Assembly: GCA_022819585.1 (NCBI GenBank)
Contig: JAJEGY010000001.1
Coordinates: forward strand, 1-64,000
From: Dehalococcoidia bacterium
Lineage (GTDB): Bacteria; Chloroflexota; Dehalococcoidia; Lucifugimonadales; Lucifugimonadaceae
Direction: 5' to 3'
Length of the DNA: 64,000 nt
The notes beneath the pieces were generated by a model. The model was not told where the DNA came from and made no database searches. It worked only from the letters and a program-made list of their open reading frames with translations. The position numbers were made by a program, and so were the translations under genes. Below are positions 21,382 to 30,256 of the stretch, in pieces (within the stretch, counting starts at the first letter, position 1; the number at the start of each line of letters is the position of its first letter).

Positions 21382-22462
21382 CGTCGGAGATCGGTTGTCA
21401 ATGATTTTTAACCGGAACGCGATCAGGGACGCGGTGATTGCGGTTGTGGGTGAACGCGGGTTGATGGTTATTGAGAGATCGGCGCTGATAGCGGTTGGTG
21501 GTCTAGCGATTTGGGCGTTGATTTGGCAGTTGGATTTGACTGTGAATGGATTGTTGGTGGGATCGGTGTATGCGCTGGGGGCTGTGGGATTGTCGTTGGT
21601 ATATGGGAATCTGCATCTCCCGAATATTGCCCACGGAGACTACATGACGTTGGGAGCGTTTGCGGCCTTGTGGGTATTTACCTCAGTATTGCCTGATGCT
21701 TGGAGCATGAATTCGGTGGGCCCGTTTACGTTCAGTTACACGTTGTTTATCGCTTTGCCGATTGGGGTTTTGTTTGTAGCGGTTTTTGCGGTGGTGGTTG
21801 ATCAATTGGTTTATCGGACGATGCGAAGGCGAGGCGCGTTGCCCGGGGTGATGGCATTGGCGTCGTTAGGAGTGGCGATTGCGTTGCGGGGTTTCATCCA
21901 ATACATCTGGGGGACCGAGGTGGAGCATTTCCCCCGTGAATCGAAGAAGTTTTTCATCTGGACCGTCGATCTCTTTCATCTGCAAGACGTGGTGGTCCGG
22001 ATACCGCCGGACATGATCTTTGTGGCGATTGCGGCGATTGTGCTGACGCTGGCGACGTATCTGTTCTTGAACATGACGAAGTGGGGAAAGGCGATGCGTG
22101 CGGCGGCGGACAATGAGGATTTGGCGCGAGTGACGGGGATTGACGTTGAGCGGACTAATCTATTGACGTGGGTGATCGGCGGTGGGATGGCTGCTGCTGC
22201 TGGAATTTTGTTCGCCACAGGTCAGGGACAGCTGTTGACGATATCGGGTTGGAAGATATTGATCCCGCTGTTCGCGGCGGTTGTGGCTGGTGGGATCGGG
22301 AACCCTTACGGGGCGTTTGCAGGGGCCATCTTTGTGGGAGTTGTAGGGGAAGTATCGACAGCTTGGTTGGATCCTTCGTATAAACCGGCGGTGTTCTTTG
22401 CGGCGATCATCGTGCTGCTTCTAGTGCGGCCTAACGGTCTGTTCGGGCAGAGCCGGAGTTAG
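21359..22462 (+). CDS. livH: Branched-chain amino acid-type ABC transporter permease (LivH family)
   Basis: Inner-membrane permease subunit, 367 aa with 8 or more hydrophobic helices. The family region LLVGSVYALGAVGLSLVYGNLHLPNIAHGDYMTLGAF is clear, as is MRAAADNEDLARVTGIDVE, the cytoplasmic loop that contacts the ATPase. Two starts are possible: ATG at 21359 (used here) and ATG at 21374, which has GAGGAA 8 nt upstream. The gene overlaps livF and precedes livM by 5 nt. Confidence 0.93.
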   Translation: MRKARMVNVGDRLSMIFNRNAIRDAVIAVVGERGLMVIERSALIAVGGLAIWALIWQLDLTVNGLLVGSVYALGAVGLSLVYGNLHLPNIAHGDYMTLGAFAALWVFTSVLPDAWSMNSVGPFTFSYTLFIALPIGVLFVAVFAVVVDQLVYRTMRRRGALPGVMALASLGVAIALRGFIQYIWGTEVEHFPRESKKFFIWTVDLFHLQDVVVRIPPDMIFVAIAAIVLTLATYLFLNMTKWGKAMRAAADNEDLARVTGIDVERTNLLTWVIGGGMAAAAGILFATGQGQLLTISGWKILIPLFAAVVAGGIGNPYGAFAGAIFVGVVGEVSTAWLDPSYKPAVFFAAIIVLLLVRPNGLFGQSRS

Positions 22463-22467
22463 GCGAG

Positions 22468-23445
22468 ATGTTTGGCGAGTTTGAAGGTCTGATCCTGCAC
22501 ATCGGGAGTTTCTTGGTGATCGCGGGAATCTACGCGATCATCAACGTCGGATTGAACGTGCACTACGGGCACACGGGGTTGTTCAACATCGGGATTGCGG
22601 CGTTTTTCGCGCTTGGGGCGTATACAGCTTCGATTTTGGTGATGCCGCCACCCAATCCAGACCTCTACCAGCGTTACGAGTGGGGTGGGAATCTAGCATT
22701 TACGCTGGGAGCAGAGCGGATCGGCTTTGATCTGTGGTTCCCGCTGGTCTTGATTGCTGCAGCAGCGGTGTGTGCGGCGGTGGCGTATCTGGTCGGAAGT
22801 ATCACGATTCGGTTGCGCGGAGACTATCTTGCGATAACGACATTGGGGCTGGGCGAAGCAGTGCGGTTGGTCTTCACTAACGAAGGGTGGTTGGCAGACG
22901 GTACGCGTGGGTTGAACGGTATTCCTCGTGTGCTAGATGGTCTCGTCGATCCGCACTGGTACGATTTTGTGTTTCTGCCTCTGGTGCTGATCGTGCTTTT
23001 GATCGTCTACTTCGTGTCGCAGCGGTTGGCGGGATCACCATGGGGTCGGGTGATATTGGCAATACGGGAGAATGAAGACACGGTTGAGATGGTTGGAAAG
23101 AACGCGTTTCAGTTCAAGTTGCAGGCGTTTGCCTACGGTGCGGCGTTGATGGGTATCGGTGGAGCGTTGTATGCGTTCGCCAAACACTCGATCACCCCAC
23201 AGGCGTTTGAGCCGTTTTTCGCGACGTTCATAATCTGGGCGATGCTGATACTAGGCGGTAGCGGTAACCATCGGGGAGCGATCTTGGGCGCGTTCGTGTT
23301 GTGGGTGGTGATTTCAAGTTCGCAATTCCTGCCCGGTTTCTTGGCAGACCCGAACCTCAGGTTGGCAGTGATCGGATTGATCATCGTGGTCGTGTTGCTG
23401 GTCCGGCCAGCAGGGATCATACCTGAGACACGGACGCGGACGTAA
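22468..23445 (+). CDS. livM: Branched-chain amino acid-type ABC transporter permease (LivM family)
   Basis: Second permease, 325 aa, multi-pass. Family segments: IINVGLNVHYGHTGLFNIGIAAFFALGAYT, RLRGDYLAITTLGLGEAVRLV and the coupling loop ILAIRENEDTVEMVGKNAFQFK. It ends the liv-type operon. No periplasmic binding protein (LivK) gene follows or precedes, so the specificity component must be encoded elsewhere. Confidence 0.94.
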   Translation: MFGEFEGLILHIGSFLVIAGIYAIINVGLNVHYGHTGLFNIGIAAFFALGAYTASILVMPPPNPDLYQRYEWGGNLAFTLGAERIGFDLWFPLVLIAAAAVCAAVAYLVGSITIRLRGDYLAITTLGLGEAVRLVFTNEGWLADGTRGLNGIPRVLDGLVDPHWYDFVFLPLVLIVLLIVYFVSQRLAGSPWGRVILAIRENEDTVEMVGKNAFQFKLQAFAYGAALMGIGGALYAFAKHSITPQAFEPFFATFIIWAMLILGGSGNHRGAILGAFVLWVVISSSQFLPGFLADPNLRLAVIGLIIVVVLLVRPAGIIPETRTRT

Positions 23446-23626
23446 ACGGCGCTTTACCCGGGCGTCGGTTTACTTCGCAGGTATTTGCATTAACATTCAA
23501 TTGTTCGTTGGCCTGACGATCGCGGGTTAGCCGCGCGGAGGTTCAACGAATCCAAAACATGGCGAACGGGTCGTCGCGCCAGGCAGGCGTAGTCGACATC
23601 AATATGAAAGCAGGAGGACCATCTGA

Positions 23627-25915
23627 ATGGTAGCCACTTTCGAAGAGAAGACTGATTATTCGGTAGTCGGGACACGTCCGATCCGGCACGATGGGCTGGA
23701 CAAGGTGACAGGACGTGCCGTTTATGGCGCGGATGTCAAGTTGCCGGGGTTGATCTGGGGAGACGTGTTGCGCACGGACCAGGTTCACGCCCGGATTTTG
23801 AGCATCGACACGTCGGAAGCTGAAAAGCTGCCGGGTGTTTTCGCAGTTGTGACGCACAAGGATTTTCCGATCGCAGCGGATGTTGAGGTTGAGACTGGCG
23901 AAGAAGTGCTGAACATGAAGCGCACGCAAGACAATGTGATGGCTTCGGACAAGGTGCTTTACAGAGGTCACGTAGTTGCTGGGGTTGCGGCGGTCGACAG
24001 GAATACCGCGACTGAGGCGGTGAGGCGGATCAAGGTTGAGTACGAGACGCTTCCTCCAGTGCGGAACGTGGATGAGGCGATGGCGGATGGCGCGCCGATA
24101 CTGCTCGAGGATCTGGTTGGAAACCACTTCGGGGAGCGCGTGCCGAACACCAACGTCGCCATAGCCGTGAGGCATGAGTTTGGCGATCCTGACGGGGCGT
24201 TTGACGAATGCGATCTAGTGGTGGAACGCGAGGTATCACTCGAGTCAGTTCACCAAGGCTACATCGAGCCGCACAACGCGACGGCGGTCTGGGACGAGAA
24301 CGACCATGTTCGCGTATGGGAAAGCACACAGGGAATGTTCGCGGTCAAAGAGCAGACTGCGGCACTAGTAGGGCTACCGGACTCAAACGTCACCGCCGAG
24401 TCGGTCGAGATCGGTGGCGGCTTCGGTGGCAAGACCAAGACCTACCTGTCGCCGGTAGCGGCGATTTTGTCGAGAAAGTCGAACCATCGACCTGTCAAGA
24501 TGGTCATGGACCGCCCTGCGATCTTTATGGCAAGTGGCCCCGCACCCGGCGGCAAGGTCCGCGTGAAGATGGGCGTGACGAAAGACGGGAAGATCCACGC
24601 TTTCGATGGCAAGCTCCGATATGAGGCGGGCGGCTACCCGGGTTCGTCGTTCACCGCGGGTATCAACTGCATGAGAGCAGCGTACGATGTTGCGAACTCT
24701 CGCATCGATGCTTACGACGTGGTGGTCAACAAGCCAAAGTCGGCGGCATATCGTGCTCCTGGCTCTCCGCAGGTATGTTTCGCAGTCGAGACGGTTGTAG
24801 ACGAGATCTGCGACACGATGGGCTGGGACAAGATGCAGTTCAGGCTGGACAACGCGTCGAAGGAAGGCACTCGAAATGGCAACGGTGTGATGTTCAATCG
24901 CATCGGTCTGGTGGAAATGCTGGAGCAGGCGCGAGATTCTGACCACTGGAACTCGCCTTTGGGTGAACCTGCACCGGGCAGGAAACGCGGTCGCGGTGTC
25001 GGTGTTGGGTTCTGGATGAACGGCGGCGGAAAGTCGACCGTTGACCTGATGCTGCAAGATGACGGCACGGTTGCGATGAACGAGGGTTCACAGGACATCG
25101 GCGGGTCTCGGGCATCGATCGCGATGCAGGCGGCCGAGGTCTTGGGTCTGGACGCTCACGATGTTCACCCAAGCATTCCGAACACGGATGAGATCGGTTA
25201 CACGGGGACGACCGGCGGTAGCCGAGTGACCTACGCCACGGGCTTTGCGGCGTGGGAAGCTGCGATCAAGATGGTCGACGAGATGAAGGTCCGCGCAGCT
25301 ACGCTCTGGGGCATAGACGAGGACGATGTCCAATTCTCGGACGGAATGTTCAGCAGCAAGTCTGATCCTGAACTGAGCCTTGGCTTCAAAGACCTAGCGT
25401 CGAGGCTGGGCGACACTGGTGGTCCGATCTCCACTACGTCGTCGGTCAACCTGGCGGCTGCCGGTAACGCGTTTGGCCTGCACATCTGCGATCTTGACAT
25501 TGATCCCGACACCGGAAAAACCGACGTGGTCCGCTACAGCGTGTTCCAAGACGCCGGGAAGGCGATCCACCCGTCGTACGTCGAGAACCAGATGCAGGGC
25601 GGCGCCGCTCAGGGCATCGGTTGGGCGCTCAACGAGGAGTACTTCATGAATGAAGATGGCTCGATGGCCAACTTCAGCTTCTTGGACTACAGGATGCCGA
25701 CTTCGCTAGACTTGCCGATGCTCGAGACGCATATCGTCGAGGTTGCGAACCCGATGCATCCGTTTGGTGTGCGTGGTGTTGGTGAAGTCCCGATTGCACC
25801 GCCGCTTGGGGCGATCCCGAACGCCATCAACGATGCGATCGGCGTCAGGTTGCAAGAGCAGCCCATGAAGCCGGGTCGAATCTTGGAGGCTTTGGCGGCT
25901 AAGAACGGAGGGTAG
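23627..25915 (+). CDS. Xanthine dehydrogenase-family molybdopterin-binding subunit
   Basis: Catalytic large subunit of a molybdenum hydroxylase (CoxL/XdhA family), 762 aa. The N-terminus (DGLDKVTGRAVYGADVKLPG) is typical. Mo-cofactor motifs include GGGFGGKT and AYRAPG. The catalytic glutamate lies in GVRGVGEVPIAPP near the C-terminus. AYRAPG differs from the AYRCSFR active-site loop of true form I CO dehydrogenase, so CO oxidation is unlikely. The usual FAD-binding and 2Fe-2S subunits are not adjacent, so partners must be elsewhere or the electron path differs. A CAGGAGGACC ribosome-binding site precedes the ATG; a strong terminator follows. Confidence 0.93.
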   Translation: MVATFEEKTDYSVVGTRPIRHDGLDKVTGRAVYGADVKLPGLIWGDVLRTDQVHARILSIDTSEAEKLPGVFAVVTHKDFPIAADVEVETGEEVLNMKRTQDNVMASDKVLYRGHVVAGVAAVDRNTATEAVRRIKVEYETLPPVRNVDEAMADGAPILLEDLVGNHFGERVPNTNVAIAVRHEFGDPDGAFDECDLVVEREVSLESVHQGYIEPHNATAVWDENDHVRVWESTQGMFAVKEQTAALVGLPDSNVTAESVEIGGGFGGKTKTYLSPVAAILSRKSNHRPVKMVMDRPAIFMASGPAPGGKVRVKMGVTKDGKIHAFDGKLRYEAGGYPGSSFTAGINCMRAAYDVANSRIDAYDVVVNKPKSAAYRAPGSPQVCFAVETVVDEICDTMGWDKMQFRLDNASKEGTRNGNGVMFNRIGLVEMLEQARDSDHWNSPLGEPAPGRKRGRGVGVGFWMNGGGKSTVDLMLQDDGTVAMNEGSQDIGGSRASIAMQAAEVLGLDAHDVHPSIPNTDEIGYTGTTGGSRVTYATGFAAWEAAIKMVDEMKVRAATLWGIDEDDVQFSDGMFSSKSDPELSLGFKDLASRLGDTGGPISTTSSVNLAAAGNAFGLHICDLDIDPDTGKTDVVRYSVFQDAGKAIHPSYVENQMQGGAAQGIGWALNEEYFMNEDGSMANFSFLDYRMPTSLDLPMLETHIVEVANPMHPFGVRGVGEVPIAPPLGAIPNAINDAIGVRLQEQPMKPGRILEALAAKNGG

Positions 25916-25941
25916 TTCCCCGTACACCGGTGAATAGTTCG

Positions 25942-25975
25942 CAGGGGCAACCAAATCGGTTGCCCCTGTTTCTTT
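25942..25975 (+). terminator. Rho-independent terminator after the molybdenum hydroxylase gene
   Basis: Perfect 11-bp stem CAGGGGCAACC (25942-25952) and GGTTGCCCCTG (25958-25968) with loop AAATC, followed by TTTCTTT. The core GGGGCAACC/GGTTGCCCC is shared in weaker form with the hairpin at 17594-17614, so the terminator may derive from a dispersed repeat. Confidence 0.93.
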
Positions 25976-26096
25976 GCAACCCGTCTCAAGAGATAAATGA
26001 AACAGTCCCGTAACTTGCGGGTGGTATCCTCGTTACGCGAGTGGCTTGGTTGGCTACTCAGCGTGAAATCAGTCGGAGCCGGGAGGGTTGCACAGT

Positions 26097-26360
26097 ATGG
26101 CGAAGGTGTTTTTACCGTATGAGTTGCGCCGCTACGCCGGCGGCAAAGGTGAGTTGGATGTTGCGGGAGCAACGCTGGGAGAGATGGTGAAGAACTTGGA
26201 GGAGATGTGTCCCGGTATATCGGAGCATCTGCTTCAGGATGGCCGACTTAAGCCGGGGTTGGCAGCGGTGGTGGGTCATGCTGCGACGCGTCAGGGGTTG
26301 TTGCAGCCTTTGGAGCCTGATACTGAAGTGCACTTCGTGCCGGCCATTTCGGGTGGATGA
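26097..26360 (+). CDS. MoaD/ThiS-family sulfur carrier protein
   Basis: An 87-aa ubiquitin-fold protein ending in Gly-Gly (AISGG), the tail that is adenylated and thiocarboxylated in sulfur transfer. The N-terminal KVFLPYELRRYAGGKGELDV and central LGEMVKNLEEMCPGI fit the MoaD side of the family. Its position after a molybdenum hydroxylase gene favours a role in molybdopterin synthesis, but a different thiocarboxylate pathway is possible. I start at the ATG at 26097 because GGGAGGG lies 9 nt upstream; the track's TTG at 26088 overlaps that site. Confidence 0.85.
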   Translation: MAKVFLPYELRRYAGGKGELDVAGATLGEMVKNLEEMCPGISEHLLQDGRLKPGLAAVVGHAATRQGLLQPLEPDTEVHFVPAISGG

Positions 26361-26416
26361 CCGGGCATTAGTGATACTATGTCTCTATGGAGGTGAGAGA
26401 TAGTGGAGAGTAGCAG

Positions 26417-28600
26417 ATGAGACGCCCCATTCTGGTATCGAACCGCCTGCCGGTAACTATCGGCGTCGATCCCTCAACAGGCGAACAGACGTTGACGCAT
26501 AGCGTGGGCGGACTGGTGACGGGGTTGAGGCCGTTGCATGAGAGTTCCGGAGGTTTGTGGGTCGGGTATCCGGGCGCCGATCCGAGCGACAAGATACGCA
26601 GTCTGTTGACAGAGAGCAATCTTGTGCCCGTAGATCTCGATCCGCAAGATTACGACGATTACTACGAAGGCTATTCGAACGATGCGATTTGGCCCTTGTT
26701 CCACTATTTCACAGAGTTCGGTTCGTTCGTGCCGGAACAGTTTGAGGCGTATAGGCGAGTCAACCAACGGTTTGCAGATGTGGTTTGTGAAATCGCGGAA
26801 CCTGGCGATGCGGTGTGGGTGCATGACTATCACTTGATGCTTTTGCCGAGGATGCTGCGGGATCGGGGATTGGATTGCCGGATCGGTTTCTTCCTCCATA
26901 TTCCATTCCCCGCAGACGAGACGTTCCGCATCTTGCCGCAACGGGTAGAGATCTTACGCGGCCTGCTAGGTGCTGACCTTATCGGGATGCACACGTACGA
27001 CTACACGTACAACTATCTGCGCAGCGTTAGGCGGATATTGGGTATCGAGTCGCAGGCCGGTACGGTGAGGATGCGGGATCATAATGTGCGTGTCGAGGTG
27101 CATCCGTTGGGTATCGACACCGACGAGTTTCGCGAGAAAGCGTATTCGGAGAACGCTGAGCGGTTTTTGGCGCAGTTGAAGCGGACCATCGGAGATAGGC
27201 AGGTGATTTTGGGAGTCGATCGTCTTGACTACACGAAAGGCTTATTGCTGAAGCTTCAGGCGTTCGAGCGATTGCTGGAACGGTCGCCACGGTGGGCGGA
27301 GCGGGTGTTGTTCATGCAGTTGGCCGTGCCAACCCGGTCTGGGATTGACACCTATCAGGACTTGAAGAATGAGGTGGAGCGACGGGTCAGCGAGATCAAC
27401 GGGATCCACGGATCGCCATTGAGAAGCCCAATCAACTACCTGTATCAAACCGTGACTCAAGAGGAGTTAGGGGCGCTGTACCGGGTTGCGGACGTCTGCT
27501 TTGTGTCGCCGGTCCGTGATGGATTGAACTTGGTGGCAAAGGAGTACGTGGTCTGTCGGGAAGATGGTGGCGGTGCGTTGGTGATCAGCGAGTTTGCCGG
27601 TGCGGTTAGCGAGTTGGGCGAGGCGTTAAGGGTCAATCCTTGGGATATTGAGGGCATGGCCGATCAGTTGGAACGTGCTTTAGAGATGAGTCTGGGTGAG
27701 CGCAATGAGCGGATGATGCCGATGTTCAGTCGGATTCTGCAGAACGATGTGCATCGGTGGGTTAGCGATTTCATGTCGTCGCTCGAAGCTACTGAAGCGG
27801 CGCAGACTAGTTCGCCGCCGATGTTGCAGTCTTCGGTCTTGGCCGAGTCCCTTGCCAACGACTTCAAAACGGCCGATGCTTCCCTCGTGATGCTTGACTA
27901 CGATGGTTCGTTGCGCGAATTCTGCGACCGTTACGAGGATGCGGTCCCGACTGACGAGATTTTGGAAATCCTTCACGAGTATGGACAACGGGATGACGTG
28001 AAGGTCTTCATCAACAGCGGCCGCGACCACCAGACTCTCGGTGAATGGTTCAACGAGTGCCCGATCGATTTAATTGCGGAGCATGGGGCATGGATGAAGG
28101 CTGCTGGCGAAGAGGAGTGGCGGTTGTTAGGAGTGTTAGACACCAGTTGGAAGTCTGATGTGGTGGCGTTGTTGGAGGACTACGTAGGTCGGACGCCTGG
28201 ATCTCGCATCGAGGAGAAGGAGACGGCGCTGGCATGGCATTACCGTCAGACCGAGGAGTCGTTAGGCAACTGGCAGGCGCTGGAGCTGGTGTCAGTATTG
28301 GAGAACACCTTGCGCGGACAGCCCGTGCAGGTGCTTCATGGCTCGAAGGTGGTCGAGATACGACAACAGGGCCTTACAAAGGCTCGAGCCTATGACTTAG
28401 TGATGGAGAAGTTCGGACCGTTCGACTTCGAAATGGCGACGGGCGATGACAGAACGGACGAAGATCTTTTCGTCCATGTCGGGCCGGAGGTACACACAGT
28501 TAAGATCGGCTCGGGCAGTTCAGCGGCCAAGGTTGCGGTTGCGTCGCCGCGCTCGTTGAGAGAGATGCTGATGGCGCTGTTGCGGGCGAAGGTTGGGTGA
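26417..28600 (+). CDS. Bifunctional trehalose-6-phosphate synthase/phosphatase
   Basis: Makes trehalose, a compatible solute and stress protectant, in two steps from UDP-glucose and glucose-6-phosphate. Residues 1 to about 470 are a GT20 glycosyltransferase (OtsA): [21 protein letters not shown] (133-144), [23 protein letters not shown] and [11 protein letters not shown]. Residues about 485-727 are a HAD-type phosphatase (OtsB): [10 protein letters not shown] (493-502), [10 protein letters not shown] and [10 protein letters not shown]. The phosphatase motif I reads DYDGS rather than DxDGT. Fusion of both activities in one chain occurs in several bacteria and is the norm in plants. ATG with GGAGAG upstream. 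Confidence 0.95.
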   Translation: MRRPILVSNRLPVTIGVDPSTGEQTLTHSVGGLVTGLRPLHESSGGLWVGYPGADPSDKIRSLLTESNLVPVDLDPQDYDDYYEGYSNDAIWPLFHYFTEFGSFVPEQFEAYRRVNQRFADVVCEIAEPGDAVWVHDYHLMLLPRMLRDRGLDCRIGFFLHIPFPADETFRILPQRVEILRGLLGADLIGMHTYDYTYNYLRSVRRILGIESQAGTVRMRDHNVRVEVHPLGIDTDEFREKAYSENAERFLAQLKRTIGDRQVILGVDRLDYTKGLLLKLQAFERLLERSPRWAERVLFMQLAVPTRSGIDTYQDLKNEVERRVSEINGIHGSPLRSPINYLYQTVTQEELGALYRVADVCFVSPVRDGLNLVAKEYVVCREDGGGALVISEFAGAVSELGEALRVNPWDIEGMADQLERALEMSLGERNERMMPMFSRILQNDVHRWVSDFMSSLEATEAAQTSSPPMLQSSVLAESLANDFKTADASLVMLDYDGSLREFCDRYEDAVPTDEILEILHEYGQRDDVKVFINSGRDHQTLGEWFNECPIDLIAEHGAWMKAAGEEEWRLLGVLDTSWKSDVVALLEDYVGRTPGSRIEEKETALAWHYRQTEESLGNWQALELVSVLENTLRGQPVQVLHGSKVVEIRQQGLTKARAYDLVMEKFGPFDFEMATGDDRTDEDLFVHVGPEVHTVKIGSGSSAAKVAVASPRSLREMLMALLRAKVG

Positions 28601-28620
28601 GAAATTAGACCTGACGGGTC

Positions 28621-29340
28621 CTACTTCAATCGATCCTCAGTCAGTTCCATCTCGCCGTCTTGCATGGTGTAGATACGGTCGGCCATGTCTAGGAGAGTGT
28701 GATCATGTGTTGTGGCGACTACAGACATGCCTTGGTGGGTGACCATTTCTCTGAAGAGTCCGAAAATGGATTGGGCGTTGTTGGAGTCGAGTTCACCAGT
28801 AGGTTCGTCAGCGAGGACAATGTCAGGCCGCATAGCGACGGCTCGGGCGATGGATACGCGCTGCTGCTCACCGCCGGAGAGTTCGTATGGGCGATGCCGG
28901 GCGCGTCGAGAAAGGCCGACCATCTCAAGGGCATCGTTGGTGCGTTCGGAGCGTTCGCGTGCGGAAAGGCCGGCGATACGCATAGGGAGTTCGACGTTTT
29001 CGTAAGCGGATAGAAGGGGTAGAAGTGCGAATGACTGAAAGACTACTCCGATGCGGTTGCGACGGAGTTCGATGAAGTCGCGTTCGGTGAATTGCGCCAT
29101 GTCGCGGCCTTCGAACAGCACCTTGCCTGTAGTCGGATGATCGAGGCCAGCGAGGAGGTTGAGCAGTGTGGTCTTGCCAGATCCAGAGCGTCCTACCAGG
29201 GCGACGAACTGTCCATGGTGAACGTTGAAGGTAAGTTGCTTGACCGCGGTGACGTCTTCGCCAGCGAGTTGGAAGGTGCGAGTTACTTCGACGGCCTCGA
29301 TGGTCGGGGCGCCGTTGGTCTGTTCATTCTCCTGATTCAA
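28621..29340 (-). CDS. ABC transporter ATP-binding protein (LolD/MacB type)
   Basis: A 239-aa ATPase that should energise the FtsX-type permeases encoded upstream in the same operon. Walker A GRSGSGKT (50-57), FQSFALLPLLSAYENVELPM, signature [17 protein letters not shown], Walker [14 protein letters not shown] and H-loop TTHDH are intact. The start is TTG at 29340, inside the end of the preceding ATPase gene (17-nt overlap); no ATG or GTG is available near it. Type VII (mechanotransmission) ABC systems of this class extract or signal across membranes rather than import. Confidence 0.93.
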   Translation of the reverse strand: MNQENEQTNGAPTIEAVEVTRTFQLAGEDVTAVKQLTFNVHHGQFVALVGRSGSGKTTLLNLLAGLDHPTTGKVLFEGRDMAQFTERDFIELRRNRIGVVFQSFALLPLLSAYENVELPMRIAGLSARERSERTNDALEMVGLSRRARHRPYELSGGEQQRVSIARAVAMRPDIVLADEPTGELDSNNAQSIFGLFREMVTHQGMSVVATTHDHTLLDMADRIYTMQDGEMELTEDRLK

Positions 29341-30202
29341 GCGTCACCTTTCCTTCGTTGACGGCAACTCGAACGCGGCGATTGATGTCGAGTTGGTCAA
29401 GCATGTCTCGTGGAATCTGGACGGCACCGGTGGAGTCGACGATGAGGAACTCTTCAGTATCGGAGGCGGATCCGCCGACGCGGCGTTGGAATGAGATTTT
29501 GCGAGTGGTCTCAGTGCTTGTCTTGCCATCGCGGATGGTGATGGCGCGGCCAACGCTGGTGGCGACTGCGGGATCGTGCGTGACGATGACAATGGTGGTT
29601 CCGAGTTGCTGGTTGACTTCGTTGAAGAGATCAAGGATTTCTTGACCGGTGAGGTCGTCAAGTTCGCCCGTGGGTTCGTCTGCGAGAAGCAATGGCGGTT
29701 GGTTGGCGAGGCTGACGGCAATGGCTACCCGTTGTTGCTCACCGCCGGAAAGTTGTTCAGGTTTGTGTCCTAGACGGTGTCCAAGCCCGACAATCTCAAG
29801 CAACTCCTTGGCGCGGTCGGTGCGTTCCTGTTGTTGAACTCCGGTCAGAACCATAGGGAGTTCGACGTTCTCAGCGGCGCTGAGGTAGGGGAAAAGGTTG
29901 CGTGAAGTTTCCTGCCAGATGAAGCCCACTTCGTGCCGTCGATAGTCGACTATCTCCTGGTTGGTCATATTGAGGAGATCGTAATCCCCTACGCGAGCGG
30001 TGCCGGCGGACGGTGCGTCGTATCCGGCGAGGATGTTTAGCAGGGTCGACTTGCCGGATCCGGATGCGCCGACGATGGCGATGATTTCACCTTCATAGAC
30101 GGTAAGCTCCAGTCCACGCAGGGCGACAACTTCTAAACCGGCGGCTTTGTAGATCTTGTATAGGCCGCTGCAGATGATGTATTCGCGATCTAATGCTTCC
30201 AA
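29324..30202 (-). CDS. ABC transporter ATP-binding protein with C-terminal AbrB-like domain
   Basis: A 292-aa ATPase of the LolD/MacB group: Walker [10 protein letters not shown] (45-53), [25 protein letters not shown], signature [16 protein letters not shown] (151-166), Walker [15 protein letters not shown]-loop VTHDP. The ATPase fold ends near residue 230. Residues about 251-290 ([20 protein letters not shown], then a [13 protein letters not shown] strand pair) read like the swapped-hairpin SpoVT/AbrB fold normally found in DNA-binding transition regulators and antitoxins. That tail is unusual on an ABC ATPase. It lies between permease and second ATPase genes. Confidence 0.88.
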   Translation of the reverse strand: MEALDREYIICSGLYKIYKAAGLEVVALRGLELTVYEGEIIAIVGASGSGKSTLLNILAGYDAPSAGTARVGDYDLLNMTNQEIVDYRRHEVGFIWQETSRNLFPYLSAAENVELPMVLTGVQQQERTDRAKELLEIVGLGHRLGHKPEQLSGGEQQRVAIAVSLANQPPLLLADEPTGELDDLTGQEILDLFNEVNQQLGTTIVIVTHDPAVATSVGRAITIRDGKTSTETTRKISFQRRVGGSASDTEEFLIVDSTGAVQIPRDMLDQLDINRRVRVAVNEGKVTLESGE

Positions 30203-30256
30203 GTTGTGTCTCTCCGGATGTGTTTCGACCTATGTTTTCCGGTCATTTAGTAGCGC

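Noticed and set aside
23601-23633. Nine-codon ORF (MKAGGPSEW) overlapping the molybdenum hydroxylase start as a leader peptide
   Set aside because: It spans the ribosome-binding site, carries no attenuator-like feature and could easily occur by chance.
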